Shown one piece after another: positions 8,304 through 16,405 of a stretch of 48,739 nt of DNA. Both the position numbers and the translations under genes were made by a program. The notes under the pieces are model-generated. The model did no database searches, was not told the DNA's origin, and worked only from the letters and a program-made list of their open reading frames with translations. The first letter of the stretch is position 1; each line of letters starts with the position of its first letter. The stretch comes from an uncultured Collinsella sp. (GTDB lineage: Bacteria; Actinomycetota; Coriobacteriia; Coriobacteriales; Coriobacteriaceae): the NCBI GenBank assembly GCA_934668695.1, contig CAKUOD010000014.1, positions 1 through 48,739 on the forward strand, in the 5' to 3' direction.

Positions 8304-8384
8304 TGACCCTCCTGTCAGTCGCCTAAAAGCAATTTTTATTGTAGCCCAGGCGCACGCGGCCCCACAGCCCAAACATAAGCCCTC

Positions 8385-8408
8385 ATTTTCTGACATATGC
8401 CAGAAAAT
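8385..8408. promoter_or_regulatory. Palindromic operator 1 (upstream of DUF134-NifX gene)
   Basis: ATTTTCTGaCATATGcCAGAAAAT is a 24-bp palindrome (20 bases when the lower-case mismatch pair and outer As are set aside) centred on CATATG. It lies just upstream of the presumed -35 box and shares GGCATATGTCAGA with the site at 8445-8457 on the opposite strand. It is a likely operator for the HTH protein encoded next to it. Confidence 0.6.
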
Positions 8409-8410
8409 CC

Positions 8411-8438
8411 TTGCGCAAATCCGCACGTTCGCTATTCT
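8411..8438 (+). promoter_or_regulatory. Putative promoter of DUF134-NifX gene
   Basis: TTGCGC (8411-8416) and TATTCT (8433-8438) are separated by 16 bases and lie between the two palindromic sites. Transcription would start near 8445, inside operator 2, so a bound repressor could block it. The boxes are only moderately close to consensus. Confidence 0.45.
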
Positions 8439-8444
8439 ATTGTT

Positions 8445-8457
8445 GGCATATGTCAGA
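8445..8457. promoter_or_regulatory. Operator 2, second copy of the CATATG palindrome
   Basis: GGCATATGTCAGA repeats, in reverse complement, the TCTGACATATGCC of operator 1. It covers the expected start of transcription, just ahead of the ribosome site at 8461-8466. Paired sites on both sides of a promoter fit autoregulation. Confidence 0.55.
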
Positions 8458-8469
8458 TTTGGAGAGTGT

Positions 8470-9234
8470 ATGGCAGGAAGACGCGAAAAATTGCGCCGCG
8501 TTGGGATCATCCCCGAATACCGCGGCTTTACCCCTGTCGGCCTTGCCAGCGGAGACGCCATCGACATGACGGTCGACGAACTCGAAGTCCTGCGCCTATG
8601 CGACCTGGAAGGCCTCAATCAGGAGGCCGTCGCCCTGCACATGGGCGTCGCACGAGCCACGGTGGCGGCCATCAGCAGTCGTGCGCATCGCAAGGTTGCA
8701 AACGCGCTGGTCAACGGGCGAGCACTTATCATCGAAGGTGGCAATATCGCATACTCCCCCATCACCACGACGACGGCCACATGGCCAGCAAAGGAGGTCG
8801 ACACCATGAGGGTGGCAACGACGTACGACAACGGCAACATCTTTATGCACTTTGGCCGCAGCGAGCAGTTCAAGATCTACGACATCCAGGACGACAAGGT
8901 ACTCAACGAGCAGGTCGTGGGCACCGGCGGCACTGGTCACGGTGCATTGGCGGGTCTGCTTGCCAACGGTGGCGTCGACACGCTTATCTGCGGCGGTATC
9001 GGCGGCGGCGCCATCAACGCTCTCGCCCAAGCGGGCATCACCGTCTATGCGGGCGCCCAGGGCAGCTGCGACGCCTGCGTCGAGGCCCTCATTGCCGGCA
9101 CGCTCGCACAGACCGGCGAGGCCACCTGCGACTGCCATGGCCACAACCACGAGCGCGCCCACGAGCATGGCGAATCCTGCGGCTGTCACGACCATCACGA
9201 CCACGACGGACACGAGTCCTGCGGCTGCCACTAG
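8470..9234 (+). CDS. DUF134 HTH domain fused to NifX/NifB-type (dinitrogenase Fe-Mo cofactor) domain with His/Cys-rich tail
   Basis: A 254-residue two-domain protein. Residues about 1-95 are a DUF134 domain: RREKLRRVGIIP, then the helix-turn-helix TVDELEVLRLCDLEGLNQEAVALHMGVARATV read in two parts. From M113 (MRVATTYDNGNIFMHFG) to about 220 is the RNase H-like fold of the NifX/NafY/NifB-C family, which binds Fe-Mo cofactor or Fe-S clusters. The tail is packed with CGCH, HDHH and similar groups, pointing to metal binding. No nitrogenase gene is nearby, so the role is probably metal or redox sensing rather than nitrogen fixation; this is inference. The ATG at 8470 follows GGAGAG. A second strong ribosome site (AAGGAGG 8791-8797) precedes ATG 8806, so the NifX domain could also be made alone. 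Confidence 0.85.
   Translation: MAGRREKLRRVGIIPEYRGFTPVGLASGDAIDMTVDELEVLRLCDLEGLNQEAVALHMGVARATVAAISSRAHRKVANALVNGRALIIEGGNIAYSPITTTTATWPAKEVDTMRVATTYDNGNIFMHFGRSEQFKIYDIQDDKVLNEQVVGTGGTGHGALAGLLANGGVDTLICGGIGGGAINALAQAGITVYAGAQGSCDACVEALIAGTLAQTGEATCDCHGHNHERAHEHGESCGCHDHHDHDGHESCGCH
8791..8808 (+). promoter_or_regulatory. Internal ribosome binding site and start codon
   Basis: AAGGAGG at 8791-8797 is followed after 8 bases by an in-frame ATG at 8806, exactly where the NifX domain begins. Translation from here would give a free 142-residue NifX-type protein in addition to the fusion. Alternatively it is a relic of two separate overlapping genes. Confidence 0.55.
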
Positions 9235-9294
9235 CAGCAAGCACCTCGACGTCAACACGCTTCCGCGCGTTCGACAACCTGCGAACGAACGACA

Positions 9295-9326
9295 AAGGCC
9301 GCCTGGAGTACCATCCAGGCGGCCTT
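9295..9326. terminator. Bidirectional terminator between DUF134-NifX gene and ffh
   Basis: A perfect 13-bp stem (9295-9307 with 9314-9326, 6-base loop) lies between two convergent genes. The T-run is short in both directions (CCTTTG on minus, CCTTCG on plus). Confidence 0.65.
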
Positions 9327-9350
9327 CGCCATACACGACTTAACCAGTCG

Positions 9351-10835
9351 CTACTTCTTATTACGCATCTGCGCTTCCATCTGACGCAGCAGGTCCATAT
9401 CGGACTTGGGACCGCCCGTTCCCAAGCCACCCAGGCCGCCCATGCCGCCCAGACCCATGGCATCCAGACCGGGAATATTGGGCATGCGCATCTTCTTGCC
9501 CTTCTTACCCTTTTTGCCCTTCTTGCCACCAGCCTGTGCCTGATTGGCCATCGTGCGCATGCGGCCCATCATCTTGTTCATCTCGCCCCACTGCTTCATA
9601 AGGCTGTTGACCTCAGTGGGGGTCACACCGGCACCCTTAGCAATGCGGGCACGGCGCTGACCGTTGATGATGGAGGGGCGCAGGCGCTCCTCCTTGGTCA
9701 TCGACATGATGATGGCCTCGTTCTTATCGAAGATGCCCTCGTCCAGATTGCCGCCCATCTGGTTGAGCGCACGCTGGCCACCGGGGAGCATGCCCAGGAT
9801 GCCCTTCATACCGCCCATCTTCTTGACAGCCTTCATCTGGTCGAGCATGTCGTTCATGGTGAAGCCCTCGCGCAGCATGCGCTCGGCAGCCTCGAGCTGC
9901 TCGGCATCGGCGGCCTCCTGGGCCTTCTCGATGATGCCGACGACGTCGCCCATGCCCAGAATGCGCTTGGCCATACGATCGGGATAGAACGGCTCCAGCG
10001 AATCGGGTTTCTCGCCCATGCTCACGAACTTGATGGGCTTACCGGTCACCTGGCGCACGGAAAGCGCGCCGCCGCCACGGGCATCGCCGTCGAGCTTGGA
10101 GATGATCACGCCGTCAAAGTCGGTGCGCTCGGCAAAGGTCGAGACGACGTTGACGATATCCTGGCCGGTCATGGCATCGACGACCATCAGCACCTGATCG
10201 GGCTTGACGGCCTTCTTAATGTCCACGGCTTCCTGCATCATCTGTTCGTCGATCTGCAAACGACCGGCGGTATCGACGATGACCACGTCGCGCAGGTGGT
10301 CGACGGCCTCCTGAATGGCGCCCTTGGCGATGTCGACCGGGTGTGCACCGTCGCCGCGGAAGACCGGTACGCCGATCTCTCCGCCAAGCGTGGCCAGCTG
10401 GTCGGCAGCGGCGGGACGGTAGACGTCGCACGCGGCGAGCAGCGGCGAGCGGCCCTGCTTCTTGAGCAGGTAGGCAAGCTTTACGGCCGCCGTGGTCTTA
10501 CCGGAGCCCTGCAAGCCCACGAGCATGATGACGTTGGGAATGCGGTTGCCAAAGACGAGCTTGCTCTCGGTGGAGCCGAGCATCTCGGTGAGCTCGTCGA
10601 GCACGATCTTGACGACATTTTGTGCCGGCGACAGCGACTCCATGACCTCGGCGGTCATGCAGCGCTCCTTGGTCTTGGCAACAAACTCCTTGACGACCTT
10701 AAAGTTGACGTCGGCCTCGAGCAGCGCCATGCGGATGTCGCGCATGGCCGAGGTGATATCGGCCTCGGTCAGCTTGCCCTTGCCGCGCAGGCGGTCAAAT
10801 GTGTCGTTGAGGCGATCGCTCAGGGAATCAAACAC
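9351..10835 (-). CDS. ffh: Signal recognition particle protein Ffh (SRP54)
   Basis: SRP GTPase that binds signal sequences and 4.5S RNA and brings ribosomes to the membrane through FtsY. The 494 residues have the N-terminal four-helix part, then the G domain with GLQGSGKTTAAVKLAYLL near 108, DVYRPAAADQL, VDTAGRLQID and SKLDGDARGGGAL. The Met-rich M domain follows, with MGGMKGILGMLPG, ending in a Gly-Met-rich tail. The start is GTG at 10835 with AAGGAG 6 bases upstream. It lies 10 bases behind ftsY, so receptor and particle are co-transcribed at the end of the rnc-smc-ftsY-ffh set. Confidence 0.97.
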   Translation of the reverse strand: MFDSLSDRLNDTFDRLRGKGKLTEADITSAMRDIRMALLEADVNFKVVKEFVAKTKERCMTAEVMESLSPAQNVVKIVLDELTEMLGSTESKLVFGNRIPNVIMLVGLQGSGKTTAAVKLAYLLKKQGRSPLLAACDVYRPAAADQLATLGGEIGVPVFRGDGAHPVDIAKGAIQEAVDHLRDVVIVDTAGRLQIDEQMMQEAVDIKKAVKPDQVLMVVDAMTGQDIVNVVSTFAERTDFDGVIISKLDGDARGGGALSVRQVTGKPIKFVSMGEKPDSLEPFYPDRMAKRILGMGDVVGIIEKAQEAADAEQLEAAERMLREGFTMNDMLDQMKAVKKMGGMKGILGMLPGGQRALNQMGGNLDEGIFDKNEAIIMSMTKEERLRPSIINGQRRARIAKGAGVTPTEVNSLMKQWGEMNKMMGRMRTMANQAQAGGKKGKKGKKGKKMRMPNIPGLDAMGLGGMGGLGGLGTGGPKSDMDLLRQMEAQMRNKK

Positions 10836-10845
10836 TGGTTACTCC

Positions 10846-11763
10846 TTAGTTGGACTCGCCCACCAGGGCGCGGCAGAAATCTTTGGCGTTAAACTCCTGC
10901 AGGTCATCGACCTGCTCGCCCACGCCGATGCGAAGGATCGGGAGCTTGAGCTTCTCGGCCACGGCCATGGCGATACCGCCCTTAGCCGTGCCGTCGAGCT
11001 TGGTCATGATAATACCGTCCAGGCCCAGCGCCTCGTTAAACTCGAGCGCCTGGTTCAGACCGTTTTGGCCTGTCGCGGCATCGATTACGAGGACGACCGA
11101 GACGGGCATGGGGCCGGCGGCCATATTGGCGGCGCGCTTACGCGTCACGTTGACCACCTTGGCAAGCTCGCGCATGAGCTCGGGGCTCGTGTGCAGACGG
11201 CCGGCGGTATCGATAAGCACCAGGTCGCTGCCGCGCTTGTCAGCCTCGTCGAGCACGTCATAGCACACGCTCGCCGGATCGGAGCCGCGGTCACGCTTGA
11301 TGACGGGGACGCCGGCGCGCTGGCCCCACACATCGAGCTGCTCGATGGCAGCGGCGCGGAACGTATCGGCAGAGCCGATCACGACGTTCTTGCCGCGGGC
11401 GGCCATGGCGCTCGCGATCTTGCCGACCGTCGTGGTCTTGCCGGCACCGTTAATGCCTACAAACAGCACACAGCTCGGCGTGTCGGAGAACGGATCGCGC
11501 TCGACGGGCACAAAATGCTGCTCGAGCTGCTCGGCTAGGGCGCGACGGAGCTGCGGAGCGGTCTTGAGGTTCTTCTTGGCCGCGGCATCGCGCAGGTCAT
11601 CGGAGACCTGAATAGCGACCTCGGCACCCATGTCACCCATAACGAGGGTATCCTCGAGGTCCTCCCAAAAGTCCTCGTCGACCTCGCCGCCAAAGTAGAA
11701 GACCTCGTTGAGTGCCTCGCGGCTGCGCTCAAGTCCGCGAGAGAGAGCGTCAAAGAATCCCAT
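10846..11763 (-). CDS. ftsY: Signal recognition particle receptor FtsY
   Basis: SRP receptor GTPase, partner of Ffh at the cytoplasmic membrane. The 305 residues hold the NG domain: GINGAGKTTTVGKIA near 104, DTFRAAAIEQL, IDTAGRLHT and TKLDGTAKGG. The long acidic A domain of E. coli FtsY is absent, as is usual in Gram-positive bacteria, and membrane contact is through the N-terminal helix MGFFDALSRGLERS. The ATG (11763-11761) overlaps the smc stop as TAATG, so its translation is probably coupled to smc. Confidence 0.97.
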   Translation of the reverse strand: MGFFDALSRGLERSREALNEVFYFGGEVDEDFWEDLEDTLVMGDMGAEVAIQVSDDLRDAAAKKNLKTAPQLRRALAEQLEQHFVPVERDPFSDTPSCVLFVGINGAGKTTTVGKIASAMAARGKNVVIGSADTFRAAAIEQLDVWGQRAGVPVIKRDRGSDPASVCYDVLDEADKRGSDLVLIDTAGRLHTSPELMRELAKVVNVTRKRAANMAAGPMPVSVVLVIDAATGQNGLNQALEFNEALGLDGIIMTKLDGTAKGGIAMAVAEKLKLPILRIGVGEQVDDLQEFNAKDFCRALVGESN

Positions 11764-14700
11764 TATGCATTCACGACCTTTCCGGTTTCGCGATCGAGTT
11801 TTTGCGAGACGACGCGGCTGACGCCGTCGGCTTGCATCGAGACGCCATAGAGAACGTCAGCGTCCTCCATAGTACGGCGCTGATGCGAAATGACCAAGAG
11901 CTGCGTATCGGAACGCAGCACATCGAGGGCGCCGATGAGCTTGGACAGGTTGGCGTCGTCAAGCGCCGCCTCTACCTCGTCCAGCACATAGAACGGCACC
12001 GTGCGCGTGCGATACACAGCAAAGAGCAGGGCGAGTGCCGTCAGGCTCTTCTCGCCGCCCGACATGAGCATCATCTTGGTGATGCGTTTGCCGCGCGGCT
12101 GCGCCACGACCTCGATGCCCGTCTCGGCCGGATGCTCGGGGTCAGTCATCTCCAGATGCGCCTGACCACCCGGGAAGAGCATAGCGAAGATCTCGCGGAA
12201 GTTCGCGTCGACCTTCTCAAACGTCACCAGGAAGGCCTTCCGCATCTTGCGATCAATGGCCACCGTGATCTTGGTGAGCGCCTTGCGCGCGCTCTCCAGA
12301 TCGGCCAGCTGCTCCTCGATGTAATCGGCGCGGCGCTTGAGCTGCTCGTACTCCTCCATGGCAACCTGGTTCACAGGGCCCAGGTTGTTGATCTGACGCA
12401 CGAGCTGGTTGAGTTCGCGCTCGGCGGCATCGCGGTCCGTGGGCGCCGGAAGCATGAGCGCTTCCTCGAGTACCGTGGTGCCATCGGCGGTAATGGCCTT
12501 AATGGCGGCCTCTACCTGCACCTCGAGCTTGCCACGCGCGACCTTGAACTCGTTTTGCGTGGCGGAGGCGGTATCGACCTGCTCCTTAGCGCGGGAAACC
12601 TCTGCCTTGGCATCCTCGATGGTCTTCTTGAGCGAAGCGGAGTCCGCCTCTTCCAGAGAGGCCTGGTCACGCAGGCGCGCTGCCCAATCCGATGCGCGTT
12701 CCAACAGGGCAGAATAGCGTTCGTGCATGGGGTCGACGCGCAGGCGCAGCAGCTCGAGCGAGCGCGAAGCCTGGCGTGTTCCGCGGATACGACGGTCGAT
12801 GCCCTCAAGACGATGCTCAAGGTCGGGCACGCGGCCCTTCAGCGAACGCAGGCGCTCGCTCGTCTGGGCCAGGCGCACCTTGGCATCGGCGAGCTTACCG
12901 GCGGCCTCGGAATCGTCACGGCGAACGAGGTCGAGTTCGTCGTTGGCCTCGGCAATCTGCAAGCCCAGGTCGCTTGCCTGCGCTCGAGCCTCGTCGCGCG
13001 AACGGGTGAGCTCGTCCACACGCGGGCGCGCGGCGCGAACGGCCTCGGCAGCCTGCTCACGGCGCTTGGAGATACGCACGCGCTCGACCTCGGCATTGTT
13101 GGCGCTTTGCTCCAGGCGGCCAATCTCGGAGAGCAGCGAGCGGCGCTCGCCCTCAAGGCGGGCAATCTCGCCGGCGGCATCGCCCTCGGCGGCACGTGCC
13201 TCCTCGACGGCGGCGTTGGCCTCAACGACTTGGTCCGAAGCATGCTCAAAGATGGCAGCCAGATCGGGCTCCAGGCCCTCCAGCTCGCGAATGCGACGCT
13301 TGCGCTCCAAAGCACCCGAAGCCTCGCCGGCGTCGAGCCCCACACGCACCAGGCCGCCGCAGGCGACGCGGGCGCCATCAGGGGTCACGTAAGTCACGCC
13401 GTCAACGACCGGCGCCGACAGCGCGGCAGCAAGATCGTCCACGACGTAATAACCGCCGAGCAGCGCCTCAACGACGGGACCGTAGCCTGCGCGCACGGAC
13501 AGACGATCGACCAGGCGGGAACCGGCAGCGCCCTTAGCGGCAGCATAGGCGCTCACACCGCGCGCGACCAGCAGCGCCTCACCCGAGGCCTTCTTTTGGT
13601 CCAGAGCCGCGCGACCGGCACGCTCAAGCGTGGCGGCGTCATCAAACAAAAGAGCATCGATATCGCCGGCAAGCAGCTGCTCGACCAGGCCCTCGAGCTC
13701 ACGAGGAGCCTCGAGCACGTCACCCAGACGACCCGAGACATCATCGCCCAGCGCGCCCATCAGACGGCTCACCAGCGGCGAGCTATCGGCCATGCGGGCA
13801 TCGAGCTTCTTTTGGCTGGCAAGCTCCGAGCGCACCTCGGATAACTTGTTGCGTGCCTCGCTCTCGCGGGCACGCAGGTCCTTCAGGGCCGCGCGTGCCG
13901 TCTCGGTAGCTTCACGCGCATCGACCTGAACCTGGCGCACTTCCTCAAGAGCACCCTCAAGCTCCTCGGCGCGTTCGCGACGGCTCTCGAGCGAGGCCGT
14001 GACCTCCTCGAGCTGTTCATCGATCTGCTCCAAGCGCGAGGCGTACATGTTGTCCTCAACCTCGGCGTTACTCAGCGAGTCCTTCACCTTGGCGAGTTCG
14101 AGCGCCGCGTTATCGGCCCCACGTTGCACATCGCGTTGCTCACGCGTAAGCTGCGAAATCTGATTGTCGAGCGCCACGCGCCGCTCGTGGAGCTGAGCGG
14201 CGGCAGGTCCGGCGGCGTCAACGTCCTCCTGGGCCTGCATGTGCGCGCCGGTCACTTCCTCAAGCTGCGCACGTGCATCCTCGAGCTCCTCTACCACGCG
14301 ACGACGCTGATGCTCGGAGCTCGAAATCTGCCCGCGCATGTCGGACAGGCGCGACACCATGTTGTGGCCCTTTTCCTCGAGCAGGCGCATATCGGAGTTA
14401 ATGCGGCCGACCACGTCTTGCATATGGCGGCGCTGCTCGCCCAGGTCGCCCACAAACAGGCCCTTTTCCTCAAGCATAACCTGGAGCTTCTCGAGCTCGC
14501 GCTCCTTTTCGCCCATGCGGTACTGCGCAAGCTCCAGCTCGGCGGCGCCTTCCTTGGAGCGGCTCTCCAAGTCGTTCCACTGCGACTGCAGCGAACGCAG
14601 CTCGTCGACGGCCAGCATCTGCGTAAGCTCGTTTGCGCGCGAGGACAGCTCTTTGTACTTGCGCGCACGATCGACCTGACGCTCCAGCGGTCGCAGCTGA

Positions 14701-15299
14701 CGGGCAATTTCCTTATTGATGTCGCGGGCACGCGTCAGGTGCTCGTCCATCGACTTAATCTTTTTGAGCGCACGCTCCTTGCGGCGCTTGTGCTTGGAGA
14801 TGCCGGCGGCTTCCTCGATGAGGGCACGGCGCTCCTCAGGGCGGCTCTGCAAAATGGCATCGAGCTTGCCCTGGCTGATGATGGAATGTGTATCCTTGCC
14901 CAAACCCGAGTCGTGCAGAATATCCTGAATGTCCATCAGGCGGCACGGGCTCGAGTTGATGAGATACTCGCTCTCGCCCGAACGGTACATGCGACGGGTG
15001 ATGGCGACCTCGTCAAAGTCGACGGGCAGCATATGGTCCGAGTTGTCGAGCACCAGCGTGACCTCGGCGACACCCACCGGCTTGCGTGCCGACGAGCCCG
15101 AGAAGATGACGTCCTCCATGGCCTGGCCGCGCAGCTGCTTGGCGCTCTGCTCGCCCAGGACCCACAGAATCGAGTCGGAGATGTTCGATTTTCCCGAGCC
15201 GTTGGGACCGACGATGACGGTCAGGCCCGGCTCAAATGTCATATGGGCGCGGTCGGCAAACGACTTGAACCCTTTGAGCGTGAGGGACTTGAGATACAC
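11763..15299 (-). CDS. smc: Chromosome segregation protein SMC
   Basis: Structural maintenance of chromosomes ATPase, which with ScpA/ScpB organises and separates replicated DNA. Over 1178 residues the full architecture is visible: Walker A GPNGSGKS at 31-38, a long Glu/Arg/Ala-rich coiled coil to about 500, and the hinge with its GYGPVVEALLGGYYVVDDL segment. The returning coiled coil follows, then the C-terminal head with the signature LMSGGEKSL and Walker B FYVLDEVEAALDD. The length is normal. It starts 10 bases after rnc and overlaps ftsY by one base of stop/start. The scpAB genes are not in this window. Confidence 0.97.
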   Translation of the reverse strand: MYLKSLTLKGFKSFADRAHMTFEPGLTVIVGPNGSGKSNISDSILWVLGEQSAKQLRGQAMEDVIFSGSSARKPVGVAEVTLVLDNSDHMLPVDFDEVAITRRMYRSGESEYLINSSPCRLMDIQDILHDSGLGKDTHSIISQGKLDAILQSRPEERRALIEEAAGISKHKRRKERALKKIKSMDEHLTRARDINKEIARQLRPLERQVDRARKYKELSSRANELTQMLAVDELRSLQSQWNDLESRSKEGAAELELAQYRMGEKERELEKLQVMLEEKGLFVGDLGEQRRHMQDVVGRINSDMRLLEEKGHNMVSRLSDMRGQISSSEHQRRRVVEELEDARAQLEEVTGAHMQAQEDVDAAGPAAAQLHERRVALDNQISQLTREQRDVQRGADNAALELAKVKDSLSNAEVEDNMYASRLEQIDEQLEEVTASLESRRERAEELEGALEEVRQVQVDAREATETARAALKDLRARESEARNKLSEVRSELASQKKLDARMADSSPLVSRLMGALGDDVSGRLGDVLEAPRELEGLVEQLLAGDIDALLFDDAATLERAGRAALDQKKASGEALLVARGVSAYAAAKGAAGSRLVDRLSVRAGYGPVVEALLGGYYVVDDLAAALSAPVVDGVTYVTPDGARVACGGLVRVGLDAGEASGALERKRRIRELEGLEPDLAAIFEHASDQVVEANAAVEEARAAEGDAAGEIARLEGERRSLLSEIGRLEQSANNAEVERVRISKRREQAAEAVRAARPRVDELTRSRDEARAQASDLGLQIAEANDELDLVRRDDSEAAGKLADAKVRLAQTSERLRSLKGRVPDLEHRLEGIDRRIRGTRQASRSLELLRLRVDPMHERYSALLERASDWAARLRDQASLEEADSASLKKTIEDAKAEVSRAKEQVDTASATQNEFKVARGKLEVQVEAAIKAITADGTTVLEEALMLPAPTDRDAAERELNQLVRQINNLGPVNQVAMEEYEQLKRRADYIEEQLADLESARKALTKITVAIDRKMRKAFLVTFEKVDANFREIFAMLFPGGQAHLEMTDPEHPAETGIEVVAQPRGKRITKMMLMSGGEKSLTALALLFAVYRTRTVPFYVLDEVEAALDDANLSKLIGALDVLRSDTQLLVISHQRRTMEDADVLYGVSMQADGVSRVVSQKLDRETGKVVNA

Positions 15300-15309
15300 G
15301 GTTCCTCGC

Positions 15310-16035
15310 TTAAACAGGCTTCTTGTTGAGAATCACGCCGTTGGTGGTGTAGCCCATGCGGTCGAGTGCCTCGAGCGCAGCGGCTCCCTCGGCCTCCTTC
15401 TTGGAGGAACCGGTGCCGCGGCCCTGGCGAATACCGTCGATAAGCACAACAGCGGTAAAGGTGGGCGCATGCGCGGGGCCCTCGGAGCCGACCAGCTTAT
15501 ACGCGGGAGGCTCGTGGCCGTCTGCCTGCACGCACTCCTGCAAGAACGACTTGGGGTTCGCGGGGTGCTCGGCACGCTCGGAGGCCAGGTGCGGCTTGAG
15601 CGTACGATGGATAAACTCCGCTGCGGCATCCCAGCCGGCATCCAGGTACAGCGCGCCCACGAGCGACTCGTAGACGTTCTCGAGCGCCGAGTGCAGGCCG
15701 CGCGCACCGGTACCGGTCTCGGAGGCACCAAAGATAATGATGTCGTCGATGCCCAGCTCATGCGACACCTCGGACAGCGTAGCGCCCGAGACAAGCGACA
15801 CCTTCAGGCGCGTGAGCTTGCCCTCGTCAAACTCGGGATAGGACTCAAAGAGTGAACGGGCGACGACGGCGCCCAAAATGGAATCACCCAAGAACTCAAG
15901 ACGCTCGTAGCTTGCCGAGACTGGCTGGCCTTCGACGGCCGAAGGATGCGTAAGGGCCGCGCGCAGCAGCACCTTGTCATTGAACTCGTGGCCCAGAATC
16001 TCCTGGGCGCGCGTAAGTCGTTCGGATAAAGCCAA
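15310..16035 (-). CDS. rnc: Ribonuclease III
   Basis: Double-strand-specific endoribonuclease that processes rRNA precursors and structured mRNA. Its 241 residues include the signature ERLEFLGDS at 44-52 with the catalytic acidic residues, and ENVYESLVGALYLDAG with the second catalytic Glu/Asp set. A C-terminal double-stranded-RNA-binding domain starts at NPKSFLQE and runs through KKEAEGAAALEAL. The start is TTG at 16035, with AGG-rich sequence upstream; no ATG fits the conserved N-terminus better. It follows acpP after 3 bases, the order acpP-rnc-smc common to many Gram-positive genomes. Confidence 0.96.
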   Translation of the reverse strand: MALSERLTRAQEILGHEFNDKVLLRAALTHPSAVEGQPVSASYERLEFLGDSILGAVVARSLFESYPEFDEGKLTRLKVSLVSGATLSEVSHELGIDDIIIFGASETGTGARGLHSALENVYESLVGALYLDAGWDAAAEFIHRTLKPHLASERAEHPANPKSFLQECVQADGHEPPAYKLVGSEGPAHAPTFTAVVLIDGIRQGRGTGSSKKEAEGAAALEALDRMGYTTNGVILNKKPV

Positions 16036-16038
16036 GAC

Positions 16039-16281
16039 CTAAGCCTCCCTGGCGTTTTCGATCGCGTCGACGGCGTCGGCGACAGAGTTGAGCGAGAGCA
16101 GGGTCTCGTCATCGATCTCGAGATTGAACTCGTCCTCGATAGCCGTAACCAGTTGCAGGCGCTCGAGCGAGTTGGCATCGAGGTCGTCAAAGGTGGTCTC
16201 ATCGCTAATTTCGGCAACATCGACGCCCAGAACGTCAGCAGCGACCTCGGCGATCTTGTCGAAGATTTCGGAGCGGTCCAT
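16039..16281 (-). CDS. acpP: Acyl carrier protein
   Basis: An 80-residue acidic carrier that holds growing fatty acids on a phosphopantetheine arm. The attachment Ser is S38 in FDDLDANSLERLQLV. The usual Asp just before it is Asn here (NSL rather than DSL), a modest deviation from the family pattern. The ATG at 16281 has GAGGAA 5 bases upstream; the longer open frame to 16518 is not coding-like. It sits between plsX and rnc, preceded by a 22-bp perfect palindrome, so its expression may be adjusted separately from plsX. Confidence 0.93.
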   Translation of the reverse strand: MDRSEIFDKIAEVAADVLGVDVAEISDETTFDDLDANSLERLQLVTAIEDEFNLEIDDETLLSLNSVADAVDAIENAREA

Positions 16282-16317
16282 AGCGCTTCCTCTCATAGTG
16301 CATGAATACCAAAAGAA

Positions 16318-16339
16318 TGGTACCGCCCGGGCGGTACCA
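16318..16339. promoter_or_regulatory. 22-bp perfect palindrome between plsX and acpP
   Basis: The sequence TGGTACCGCCC is followed at once by its exact reverse complement with no loop. On the minus strand it is followed by ATTCTTTT. It could be a terminator or attenuator after plsX, or a dimeric regulator site controlling acpP. The lack of a loop favours a protein-binding site. Confidence 0.5.
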
Positions 16340-16405
16340 AGACACGGTTCTGATTCTACCCCACGAAGCAGGCCGCGAGGCACATAACAGCGCTCTAACT
16401 CGCTC

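Noticed and set aside
8304..8618. N-terminal extension of thyA to 8618
   Set aside because: It would run through the divergent promoter and operators; ATG 8303 with AGGAGG gives a normal-length enzyme.
8397..10892. 831-codon plus-strand open frame opposite and across the DUF134-NifX and ffh genes
   Set aside because: It is antisense to a clear ffh over most of its length and has a Arg/His/Leu-rich composition typical of shadow frames in high-GC DNA.
11712..13844. 710-codon plus-strand frame opposite smc
   Set aside because: Shadow of the smc coding strand, no motif.
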